Positions 1 to 6,026 of a stretch of DNA of 10,334 nt are shown piece by piece. The position numbers and the translations under genes were made by a program. This stretch comes from an uncultured Lachnospiraceae bacterium (lineage in GTDB: Bacteria; Bacillota; Clostridia; Lachnospirales; Lachnospiraceae): NCBI GenBank assembly GCA_946630645.1, contig CAMOZD010000017.1, positions 1-10,334 on the forward strand, written 5' to 3'. The notes beneath the pieces were generated by a model. That model worked only from the letters and a program-made list of their open reading frames with translations. It searched no databases and had not been told where the DNA came from. Position 1 is the first letter of the stretch; each line of letters begins with the position of its first letter.

Positions 1-575
1 CCCAGCGGAACCTTCTCAATTATGCGGACCTCATCGATGACCGGAATCTTTTTCTCCAGCCTGTTGGTCAGAAGATTACCGTCATCCTCCTGCATGATGG
101 CTCCTGTAATATTCAGTTTCGGATTAGCGTTATTAATCAAGTCTGCCGCCTTCTGGAAACCAACACTGGCAGGAATGACCACAATAACATCCTTCTCCTC
201 TGTAATCCTTTTAATCTCTGTTACCAGGACAGATATGCCGACACCGACGCCGGTTCCTCCGGGACTGCTAGGATTGTGACCGATCACTGTGGATTCAGTG
301 ATGACAGTCTGGGAAATCGTCTCCATGGCCACATCACCGATAACAGGTGCCGCCTCATTAATACGGATCTCATCGAGGTCACTGTAATCCATGCCCAGCT
401 TAGCAAGCGCACTGCTCAGGGAATTAAAAACTCCGCTTATGTTCTGAAGCGTTCCCTTGATGCCGGTGGTCGGACCGATTCCGCTGGCGAGAAATTCAAT
501 ATCCTCCCCATCTATTCTGGCCACAGCCGTCTCCGTGGAAGCATTACCAATATCTATGCCCGCTACATACTTCAT
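1..575 (-). CDS. pduG: Diol/glycerol dehydratase reactivase, large (ATPase) subunit, N-terminal part
   Basis: This is the chaperone-like large subunit that frees inactivated coenzyme B12 from diol or glycerol dehydratase in an ATP-dependent way (PduG/DdrA/GdrA family). Reading from the ATG at 575, 191 codons are open to the left edge. Visible motifs include the ASKHA-type phosphate loop GIDIGNASTE (residues 6-15), TTGIKGTLQN (36-45), RINEAAPVIGDVAMETI (71-87), TESTVIGHNPSSPGG (93-107) and LTNRLEKKIPVIDEV (169-183), all characteristic of PduG. The family is about 600 residues, so roughly a third is seen and the rest lies outside the window. A GGGAGAAGG-type ribosome binding site lies just before the ATG. 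Unlike classic pdu operons, no dehydratase subunit genes precede it; it has its own promoter. Family assignment is firm. Whether the substrate is propanediol or glycerol cannot be told, nor whether it works inside a microcompartment. Confidence 0.93.
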   Translation of the reverse strand, partial: MKYVAGIDIGNASTETAVARIDGEDIEFLASGIGPTTGIKGTLQNISGVFNSLSSALAKLGMDYSDLDEIRINEAAPVIGDVAMETISQTVITESTVIGHNPSSPGGTGVGVGISVLVTEIKRITEEKDVIVVIPASVGFQKAADLINNANPKLNITGAIMQEDDGNLLTNRLEKKIPVIDEVRIIEKVPL

Positions 576-626
576 ATCCTTCTCCCTTTCCTGCCCGAAA
601 GCATCTATCAGATTATGAATTCCAAA

Positions 627-653
627 TCAGCATGCCGGCATTGCCAGTGCTGA
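627..653 (-). promoter_or_regulatory. Leader hairpin upstream of the reactivase gene
   Basis: In the minus-strand transcript, TCAGCA pairs with TGCTGA (6 bp), and inside it CTGGC pairs with GCCGG (one G-U) around an AAT loop, leaving a 2-nt bulge. It lies between the predicted start of transcription (about 682) and the ATG at 575. No T-tract follows, so it is not a terminator. It could stabilise the mRNA or bind a regulator; the function is unknown. The leader (about 107 nt) is too short for a full cobalamin riboswitch and shows none of its conserved boxes. Confidence 0.45.
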
Positions 654-688
654 ATATGAAATATTTTCACGCATTATTATCTATTTAA

Positions 689-717
689 ATTATAGCACTG
701 AGTAAAATAACGGTCAA
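689..717 (-). promoter_or_regulatory. Sigma-A type promoter for the reactivase gene
   Basis: On the minus strand, TTGACC (712-717) and a perfect TATAAT (689-694) are separated by exactly 17 nt, a near-consensus housekeeping promoter. Transcription would start near 682 and give a leader of about 107 nt. It lies downstream of the metal-operon terminator, so the reactivase gene is a separate transcription unit. Confidence 0.8.
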
Positions 718-833
718 ATAATTGCAAAAATAAAATCTTGATATCATAGTTGAATAATTTAGACAAAAAAACACCTATTTTTGCACAAAAAGATACTTTA
801 TTGCGGAAGACTTAAAAAAAAGGCTAAAAGCTT

Positions 834-890
834 AAAAAAACAGCCGCCCCTCCGGTTACTTAAGCTTGTAAGATCCGCTAGGACGGCTGT
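834..890 (-). terminator. Rho-independent terminator closing the metal GTPase operon
   Basis: In the minus-strand RNA, ACAGCCGTCC (890-881) pairs with GGGCGGCTGT (849-840): ten pairs with one G-U. A run of seven T follows (840-834). The 31-nt loop can fold further through TTAC/GTAA and CGG/CCG pairings. It lies about 170 nt after the stop codon at 1060 and before the reactivase promoter, separating the two units. Confidence 0.8.
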
Positions 891-983
891 CTCATACCTT
901 ATATTATGAAAAACAGAAATGGATTCTATTCCAGGCGCTTCCCATTTTCCCGGAGCTGCATTCCCGGAAACAATTCCACAGAA

Positions 984-1018
984 ACACTCTTCCCTGGAAC
1001 ACTCTTCCCTGGAACACT
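984..1018. repeat. 15-nt direct tandem repeat, about 2.3 copies
   Basis: The 15-nt unit ACACTCTTCCCTGGA is repeated head to tail at 984-998 and 999-1013, then partly at 1014-1018. It lies in the 3' untranslated region of the metal operon. Related TTCCCGGA words occur just upstream at about 947-968. No coding role is seen on either strand. Confidence 0.7.
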
Positions 1019-1059
1019 ATCCTTCGAAGATCATTTCCTGAATCCCGGAATCCTTTCCC

Positions 1060-2034
1060 CTAGAAATATACCAGCTCTTCTGCCGGCGGGTCCGCCGCCT
1101 CAATCCTGCTGGCATAGAGAACAGGCCCTGTCTCCTTGTACTGCTCATCATATTCTATCTTAATCTGGGCAGTCAGATCAATCCACATCTTATTCTTTAA
1201 AGATTTTATGGATGATGACTTGGTATGATTGATATGGCAGAGATAACCGATGAACTGGATGTCATCGGCACAGCAGGTCATGGCATGCCTGCCGGGGACA
1301 AAGGTCCCCTTGGGCATACGGATAGACTTGAACACCCTGGCCCTCATTTTTATGGTCTTGCCCTCATAGAGCTCCGGCCTCTCCATGGCATCAATGAACC
1401 AGATGCCATAATCCTCATCCTCCAGAACAATCTCATCCCCACTGATATCAAAGGGAAGGACATCTGCCTCCTCGCCCATCTCATCCGGGTCTGCCGCGTC
1501 AAATACCACCTGGGCCTGCCGGTTGACAGCCTTTATACTTCTCCTCCAGGTTGCCCGGGGAGAGTCCCTGGTAATTCTGTTGATGATCACCAGCTCGGCA
1601 ACCTTGAACATCTCCACGGCTATGGACCTCATATTATTCATGTAGAGATCGAAAGTCTCAGCATTCACATTTACAATAACCTGGTAAATGCTCAGAGGTG
1701 TTTTTTCCAGTTTTTTATAAAGCTCCTGGACATTCCACATGCCATTATACTCAATGATCACTCTGTCAGGATAGTACTGGAGCACCTTACTGGTCAGGAA
1801 GTCCCCATCCAGGTCCTCCTCAGCTTCCACTTCCACCAGGGTACAGTTTGTGTCCCTGAGCAGTTCTTCATCGTACTCCTCCAGGCCCTCTTCACAGGCA
1901 AAAATCAGAGTGCGCTGCCCATCATTAAAATAATCCTCCTCCAGGGTCTCCTGAATAAAGGTTGTCTTTCCTCCTTCAAGAAAGCCAAGGAAAAGATACA
2001 CGGGACTCTTCAGCTTCTTTCTTTTTCCGGACAT
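1060..2034 (-). CDS. Degenerate CobW/G3E-like GTPase fused to a DUF1980/TIGR03943-like C-terminal domain
   Basis: This is a 324-residue cytoplasmic protein. The N-terminal half resembles a G3E (CobW/UreG/HypB) P-loop NTPase: Walker A GFLEGGKTT (17-25; usual form GFLGAGKTT), a Walker B-like RVIIEYNGMW (91-100) and NRIT (152-155) where NKxD is expected. The CxCC metal motif of COG0523 proteins is missing. From about residue 205 the sequence changes character: YEGKTIKMRARVFKS (223-237), PGRHAMTCCADD (247-258), WIDLTAQIKIEY (284-295) and a closing P-AEELVYF resemble the C-terminal part of DUF1980/TIGR03943 (YcgQ-like) proteins, which are known beside predicted permeases. AGGAG precedes the ATG. 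It follows the His-rich GTPase by 61 nt, probably in one transcript. Metal homeostasis is inferred; the metal and client are unknown. The fusion call rests on recognised motifs, not a search. Confidence 0.8.
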   Translation of the reverse strand: MSGKRKKLKSPVYLFLGFLEGGKTTFIQETLEEDYFNDGQRTLIFACEEGLEEYDEELLRDTNCTLVEVEAEEDLDGDFLTSKVLQYYPDRVIIEYNGMWNVQELYKKLEKTPLSIYQVIVNVNAETFDLYMNNMRSIAVEMFKVAELVIINRITRDSPRATWRRSIKAVNRQAQVVFDAADPDEMGEEADVLPFDISGDEIVLEDEDYGIWFIDAMERPELYEGKTIKMRARVFKSIRMPKGTFVPGRHAMTCCADDIQFIGYLCHINHTKSSSIKSLKNKMWIDLTAQIKIEYDEQYKETGPVLYASRIEAADPPAEELVYF

Positions 2035-2095
2035 ATTCCGCTCCTCTCTCAGCTTCTGTTTCCATCAGCCATAAAACGCCAGCCGGGCCTCATTC

Positions 2096-3277
2096 TTAAA
2101 GGCCGAATAATTCAGCCAGCTTGTCTTCCTTCAGTTCAGAGCCGATCACGCAGATTCTTCCTGTGTAGTCGGCAGCCCCGTAACGGACCTCCTCCTCACC
2201 GGGAACAAGGTCAAAATGAAGCCACTTTCCTTCCTCATCCTGGACGATACCCTTGGCCCTGAGGATAATGCCATAGTCTGTGGACTCCTCATCGGCCAGC
2301 TTGGCAAGAATCTCTTCCACGGCGGCCTTACTGAACTTCTTAGGTGTCTCTCTTCCCCAGCTGCTGAACACCTCATCCGCATGGTGATCATGATGACAGT
2401 GGTCATGGTCATGATCGTGATCATGATGATGGTCATGACCATGGTGGTGGTCGTGGTCCTCATGATCATGGTGATGACCCTCGTGGTGGTGATGATGCTC
2501 ATGGTCATGATCTTCGTGACCATGGTGATCATGGTGGTGACCCTCGTGGTCGTGGTCCTCATGATCATGGTGATGATCCTCGTGGCCGTGATGATGGTGG
2601 CCGTGGTCATGATCGTGATGATGGTGATGCTCATGGGTGGGAGCCGCTTCCGCTGCCGCCAGCAGCTCTTCCTCAAAATCATTCTTCCCTTCCATCACAT
2701 CCAGAATCTGCTGGCCTGTCAGCTGATCCCAGGGTGTTGTGACGATGGGAGACTTGTCATTAATTTCCCTGATCAGATCCACAACCTGCTCTAACTTTTT
2801 CTCATTGACCTTCTGGGTCCTGCTGAGGATAATGGCACTGGCAAATTCCACCTGGTTGTTGTAGAATTCCCCAAAGTTTTTCAGATACATCTTAGCCCTC
2901 TGGGCATCAGCAACAGTGATGTAGCTGTTGAGTACCACTTTCTCCCCATCCACTACCTTCTGGACTGCCTTGATCACGTCAGACAGCTTACCGACACCTG
3001 ATGGCTCAATAATAATCCGGTCCGGCTCGTACTGGTCAAGCACATCATGGAGGGCAGTCTTAAAGTCCCCGACAAGGGAACAGCAGATACAGCCGGAATT
3101 CATCTCATTAATCTGGATGCCCGACTCCTTCAGAAAACCGCCGTCTATACCAATCTCTCCAAACTCATTCTCAATGAGAACTACCTTCTGTCCCTGAAAG
3201 GCTTCCTGAATCAGCTTTTTGATCAAGGTTGTCTTACCGGCACCGAGAAAGCCGGAAATAATATCTATTTTTGTCAT
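2096..3277 (-). CDS. CobW/COG0523 G3E GTPase with a long histidine-rich metal-binding tract
   Basis: This is a 393-residue predicted metallochaperone GTPase of the CobW/ZNG1/YciC type, which binds metal and uses GTP to deliver it to client proteins. Residues show Walker A GFLGAGKTT (9-17), ENEFGEIGID (36-45), the metal-binding CICC (63-66, CxCC) and Walker B-like RIIIEPSGVG (87-96). SRTQ (152-155) replaces the NKxD guanine-specificity motif. Residues 215-299 form a His/Asp/Glu tract with 52 His in 85 positions plus one Cys. The rest, to 393, is a CobW-type C-terminal domain (YGIILRAKGIVQ, WLHFDLVPG). AAGGAAG precedes the ATG. It is the first gene of a two-gene operon. Zinc, nickel or cobalt are plausible ligands, and the His tract suggests storage or buffering; the specific metal is not determined by sequence. 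Confidence 0.93.
   Translation of the reverse strand: MTKIDIISGFLGAGKTTLIKKLIQEAFQGQKVVLIENEFGEIGIDGGFLKESGIQINEMNSGCICCSLVGDFKTALHDVLDQYEPDRIIIEPSGVGKLSDVIKAVQKVVDGEKVVLNSYITVADAQRAKMYLKNFGEFYNNQVEFASAIILSRTQKVNEKKLEQVVDLIREINDKSPIVTTPWDQLTGQQILDVMEGKNDFEEELLAAAEAAPTHEHHHHHDHDHGHHHHGHEDHHHDHEDHDHEGHHHDHHGHEDHDHEHHHHHEGHHHDHEDHDHHHGHDHHHDHDHDHDHCHHDHHADEVFSSWGRETPKKFSKAAVEEILAKLADEESTDYGIILRAKGIVQDEEGKWLHFDLVPGEEEVRYGAADYTGRICVIGSELKEDKLAELFGL
2447..2585. repeat. Two 40-nt near-identical direct repeats inside the His-rich coding tract
   Basis: Positions 2447-2486 and 2546-2585 match over 40 nt with one difference (2478 C, 2577 T). The offset is 99 nt, exactly 33 codons, so the reading frame is kept. 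They encode a repeated His/Asp/Glu/Gly segment. This fits growth of the tract by in-frame duplication or slippage. Confidence 0.85.
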
Positions 3278-3301
3278 GTCTCTTCCTTCCTTTCCTGAGT
3301 C

Positions 3302-3363
3302 TTCCCGTCAGTATCTAAGCCAAAGGGCCGCCTGTCATTTACCAGGCATCACGTCCGGGGGAA
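3302..3363 (-). promoter_or_regulatory. Possible three-way-junction fold in the metal-operon leader
   Basis: The leader between the predicted transcription start (about 3460) and the ATG at 3277 can form a closing stem (3359-3363 with 3302-3306, TTCCC/GGGAA). This encloses two hairpins: GCCTG/CAGGC with an 8-nt loop (3330-3347) and GCC/GGC with a 4-nt loop (3319-3328). I cannot match it to a known riboswitch; cobalamin, NiCo and yybP-ykoY signatures were not recognised. The stems are short, so this is only a candidate. Confidence 0.3.
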
Positions 3364-3466
3364 ATCTGTTTATTATCATCTATTTTTCCAGGCTTTATAT
3401 CCAAAACTATACAAAACCTGCAGCCAATCTGATTCCTCAAAGCTTGAGAAAGAAATCCTATCCCTT

Positions 3467-3496
3467 AAAATACTAATTTCCTTGACATTTGTCAAG
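3467..3496 (-). promoter_or_regulatory. Putative promoter of the metal GTPase operon with overlapping 16-bp palindrome (operator candidate)
   Basis: On the minus strand TTGACA (3495-3490) is followed after 17 nt by TATTTT (3472-3467), a perfect -35 with a weak -10. The -35 is embedded in a perfect palindrome, CTTGACA-TT-TGTCAAG on the plus strand (3481-3496). A dimeric repressor bound there would block RNA polymerase. The site does not match the Zur, Fur, PerR or AdcR boxes I know. The leader from here to the ATG at 3277 is about 180 nt. Confidence 0.5.
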
Positions 3497-3504
3497 TTTT
3501 CTCC

Positions 3505-3543
3505 ATAAAAATAACGGATACCCTTCCAGATCAGGGTATCCGT
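3505..3543 (-). terminator. Rho-independent terminator after the marR-family gene
   Basis: In the minus-strand RNA, ACGGATACCC (3543-3534) pairs perfectly with GGGTATCCGT (3523-3514) around a 10-nt loop, followed by TATTTTTATG. It begins about 20 nt after the stop codon at 3562 and separates this gene from the metal operon. Confidence 0.85.
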
Positions 3544-3561
3544 CAATATATCTGTTCCCAA

Positions 3562-4020
3562 TTACCGGCCTGCGGTCTCATTCTTCCGGTATGATTCAAG
3601 AAATGTCATAACACGGTCCAGGGAACTCATCAGTATCTTCAGCTCTTCCGGATCCAGGACACTCATAATGTCTTCCGTCATCTTTCGATGGAAATCTGCA
3701 TGGTACTGGTAGGCCGCTATTCCTTTTTCCAGAAGATATACATTGACCACCCGGCGGTCCGTCTTGCTGCGGCTTCTGGCTACATAACCTTTATGAACCA
3801 GGGCATTCATGGAAGTAGTGAGGGCCCCAACAGTAATATGAAGCCGTCTGGCAACCTCTCCCATTTTTGAATCCTGGTCAAGGCCTATGGCTTCAATAAT
3901 ATGCATATCATTATAAGAAATGTCAGAAAACTCTTCCGTAATCAGTGCTTCTTTCTCAAGTTCCAGAATCTCGTGGAAATCTTTAACTAGCATTTTATTT
4001 AGTGTATCTTTAATATCCAT
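3562..4020 (-). CDS. MarR-family winged-helix repressor, FabT-like
   Basis: This 152-residue MarR-fold dimeric DNA-binding protein has a helix-turn-helix at roughly 51-72 (SKMGEVARRLHITVGALTTSMN). A wing with the conserved DRR (88-90) follows, then DFHRKMTEDIMSVLDPEE and a C-terminal dimerisation helix. The pattern ISYNDMHIIEAIG, LTTSMNALVHKGYV, DRRVVNVYL resembles streptococcal FabT, the repressor of fatty-acid synthesis genes. FabT-like genes usually sit at the head of a fab cluster; none is in this window, so the target is open. The ribosome binding site is weak (GAGAG, or an AGG touching the ATG). The next in-frame Met (residue 10) has no better site. The gene has its own promoter, with an inverted repeat suggesting autoregulation, and its own terminator. 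MarR family is sure; FabT role is moderate. Confidence 0.9.
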   Translation of the reverse strand: MDIKDTLNKMLVKDFHEILELEKEALITEEFSDISYNDMHIIEAIGLDQDSKMGEVARRLHITVGALTTSMNALVHKGYVARSRSKTDRRVVNVYLLEKGIAAYQYHADFHRKMTEDIMSVLDPEELKILMSSLDRVMTFLESYRKNETAGR

Positions 4021-4103
4021 CCTGCCCGCTCTCTATTCTATTGTTTCAGTCTCAAATCATCAGTTGTTTAAAATATAAACCTATAAGGTCTGTTATTGAA
4101 AAA

Positions 4104-4146
4104 TATCATATATCCAATAGTATACGATAATACAAATTTTTGTCAA
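4104..4146 (-). promoter_or_regulatory. Promoter of the marR-family gene with overlapping inverted repeat
   Basis: On the minus strand a perfect TTGACA (4146-4141) is followed by TATACT (4124-4119, 16-nt spacer) or TACTAT (4122-4117, 18-nt spacer). An inverted repeat, TATCGTATA (4129-4121), 8 nt, TATATGATA (4112-4104), matches in 8 of 9 arm positions and covers the -10 and the likely start site. That is the usual place for an autoregulatory MarR operator. The leader to the ATG is about 90 nt. Confidence 0.6.
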
Positions 4147-4326
4147 TATGAAAAAAAGAAATCTGTTTTATTTCAAAAGATTTTATCAAGATAAACAGAA
4201 CATTAACACAAGTTAATATACACTTTCCCTGCAAAAAAGCTTTCATAATTACCTAAAAAGGATCTTAAAGCCAATGGAAACAGATTCCGGACAGTACTTC
4301 TTCTTATTATATATTATAAGACTATA
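4147..4326. other. AT-rich intergenic stretch without a recognisable gene
   Basis: No open reading frame with a ribosome binding site, and no RNA gene, was recognised on either strand here. The only structure noted is a perfect small palindrome, ATTAAC-ACAA-GTTAAT (4202-4217), plus an imperfect AT palindrome around 4300-4320. Confidence 0.5.
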
Positions 4327-4372
4327 CATTATAAAACAATCCGGATTGTCCGCCAGGGCAAACCGGATTGTT
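4327..4372 (-). terminator. Rho-independent terminator of the metNIQ operon
   Basis: In the minus-strand RNA, AACAATCCGG (4372-4363) pairs perfectly with CCGGATTGTT (4344-4335) across an 18-nt loop, followed by TTTTATAATG. It lies about 90 nt after the metQ stop codon. A weaker hairpin (AAGGGA/TCCCTT, about 4399-4421) lies between stop and terminator but has no T-tract. Confidence 0.8.
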
Positions 4373-4460
4373 CTGGTCATCTTTAGCTATGTCTTTTTAA
4401 GGGAATCACCGGAAATCCCTTCCGCCTGATTCACATCACAATATTTATCTGCTGCCTGTC

Positions 4461-5309
4461 TTACTCAAAAGGAATAACCGCGCCATCGTAGGTACTGTTG
4501 ATATATTCCTTGATCTCGTCAGACTTGAGCACTTCCACCAGAGCCTTGATGCCTGCGTTGTTCTCGTTGCCTTCCTTGACAGCGATGACATTCACGTAAG
4601 TTTTGGCTGCCTCAGAATCAGCCGCCTCATAAGTAAGAGCATCCTTGGATACAGTGTATCCTGCCTCAAGAGCATAATTTCCGTTTAAAACAACGAAGGC
4701 GGTCTCTCCGGTTACACGGGCAACCTGGGCTGCCTCAAGCTCAACGATCTTGATATTTTTAGGATTCTCAACAATGTCTGTAACAGTTGCCTCCAGGCCG
4801 ACGCCATCCTTAAGCTTGATGATGCCGTTATCCTGAAGAAGTACTAAGGCCCGGGCCTCATTGGTAGTATCGTTGGGAACTGCGATGGAATCCCCGTCAG
4901 CCAGCTCATCCAGAGTCTTCTTTGTTCCCGGATAGATTCCGAAAGGCTCATAGTGTATGCCTCCGGCATTGACAAGATGGGTTCCCTTCTCTTCGTTAAA
5001 GCTGTCCAGGTAAGGGATATGCTGGAAATAGTTGGCATCGAACTCACCGCTCTCTACAACCTCATTGGGCTGCACATAATCATCAAACACAGTGACCTCC
5101 AGATCAAAGCCCTGCTCTGCCAGAATCGGCTTGGCCTGCTCTAAAATCTCAGAGTGGGGTGTGGCAGACGCTGCCACCTTGATCGTTGTGGACCCGGCTG
5201 CCTCAGTTCCTGCTGCCGCGTCATCTCCGCCATTACTACTTCCACCGCAGGCTGTCAGGCATCCAACTGCCAGTACTCCTGCCAATAATAATGCTGCAAG
5301 TTTTTTCAT
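4461..5309 (-). CDS. metQ: MetQ/NlpA-family methionine-binding lipoprotein
   Basis: This is the substrate-binding lipoprotein of the D/L-methionine ABC importer, anchored to the outer face of the membrane. The 282-residue protein begins with a lipoprotein signal peptide (KK, hydrophobic stretch, lipobox LTAC at 18-21, lipidated Cys21) and a GGSSNGGDDAAAG linker. The mature NlpA/MetQ domain follows, with VAASATPHSEILEQAKP, FDANYFQHIPYLDSFNEEKG and IAVPNDTTNEARALVLLQ, typical for the family. Length is normal. A perfect AGGAGG lies 8 nt before the ATG. It is the last gene of metN-metI-metQ, 57 nt after metI, and is followed by a strong terminator. Methionine is the expected ligand from family and neighbours; related members can bind other small amino acids or peptides. 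Confidence 0.95.
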   Translation of the reverse strand: MKKLAALLLAGVLAVGCLTACGGSSNGGDDAAAGTEAAGSTTIKVAASATPHSEILEQAKPILAEQGFDLEVTVFDDYVQPNEVVESGEFDANYFQHIPYLDSFNEEKGTHLVNAGGIHYEPFGIYPGTKKTLDELADGDSIAVPNDTTNEARALVLLQDNGIIKLKDGVGLEATVTDIVENPKNIKIVELEAAQVARVTGETAFVVLNGNYALEAGYTVSKDALTYEAADSEAAKTYVNVIAVKEGNENNAGIKALVEVLKSDEIKEYINSTYDGAVIPFE

Positions 5310-5366
5310 GGTTTCTTCCTCCTCTTTAATAATACATTATTTGATTCAGACCAAAACCGGCCTGAA

Positions 5367-6026
5367 TTATTTCCTCTTGTCCAGTTTCGACGCGATGAAC
5401 ATACCGACCGTCTGGAAAATCTGTACCAACAGGATCAGCAGGACAACCGTGACAATCATGATATCTGTCTGATACCGGTAATATCCATATCGTACGGCAA
5501 TATCACCAAGACCTCCGCCGCCGACACAGCCGGCCATGGCCGAGTAACCCAGTATGGTTCCGATGGTAATGGTTGACCCGACGATCAGGGAAGTCCTGGC
5601 CTCCACCAGAAGCACTTTCCACACAATCTGAAAGTCAGATGCTCCCATGGACCTGGCTGCCTCAATAACTCCCGGATCCACTTCCTTGATGGAAGACTCC
5701 ACCATACGTCCGATAAAGGGCACCGCCGCAATCACCAGGGGTACAATAGTGGCCGTAGACCCGTAACTCTGTCCCACAACCAATCTGGTAAAGGGAATCA
5801 GCAAAATGAGCAGGATCAGGAAGGGTACGCTTCGGACGATATTAACAATGACATCCAGAACCTTATAAACCACCGGATTGGGTTTGAGGCCATCCTTGTC
5901 GGTCACTGCCAGGAGTACTCCCAGGGGAAGGCCGAACAGGTAACCCATAAAAGTAGACACCAGGGTCATGTACAAGGTGGCCCATACTCCCTCAATAATC
6001 ATTGACGTAATCTCACTAGTCCACAT
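5367..6026 (-). CDS. metI: MetI-type methionine ABC transporter permease
   Basis: This 219-residue inner-membrane permease forms the translocation path of the MetNIQ importer as a dimer. About five hydrophobic membrane segments are visible (roughly 13-41, 55-80, 90-107, 135-165, 180-211). The cytoplasmic coupling loop carries the EAA motif EAARSMGAS (122-130), which docks to the MetN ATPase. VRSVPFLILLILLIPFTR and GGGGLGDIAVRYGYYRY are MetI signatures. Length matches the family. Its ATG overlaps the end of metN by 11 nt (ATGTGGACTAG), and a GGAGGTGG ribosome binding site sits inside metN, indicating translational coupling. Nothing is odd. Confidence 0.96.
   Translation of the reverse strand: MWTSEITSMIIEGVWATLYMTLVSTFMGYLFGLPLGVLLAVTDKDGLKPNPVVYKVLDVIVNIVRSVPFLILLILLIPFTRLVVGQSYGSTATIVPLVIAAVPFIGRMVESSIKEVDPGVIEAARSMGASDFQIVWKVLLVEARTSLIVGSTITIGTILGYSAMAGCVGGGGLGDIAVRYGYYRYQTDIMIVTVVLLILLVQIFQTVGMFIASKLDKRK

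Noticed and set aside
576..688. Cobalamin riboswitch before the reactivase gene
   Set aside because: It was expected from the B12 link, but the leader is too short and lacks the conserved B12-box; only a simple hairpin is present.
1225..2262. 345-codon plus-strand open frame opposite the GTPase genes
   Set aside because: It is antisense to two genes with clear motifs, crosses their junction, and has no family resemblance.
2216..2794. Long open frames on both strands through the His-rich tract, one rich in Met/Val
   Set aside because: They are alternative-frame readings of the CAT/CAC/GAC repeats of the GTPase gene and match no family.
3481..3500. The CTTGACA/TGTCAAG palindrome plus TTTT as a plus-strand terminator
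   Set aside because: The loop would be 2 nt and there is no plus-strand gene to terminate; an operator role fits its position better.
3376..3561. 61-codon minus-strand open frame between the marR-like and metal genes
   Set aside because: It overlaps the marR terminator and the putative metal-operon promoter, has no recognisable domain, and is best explained by chance.
4399..4421. AAGGGA/TCCCTT hairpin after metQ as a terminator
   Set aside because: On the minus strand it is followed by A residues, not T; the stronger hairpin at 4327-4372 fits better.
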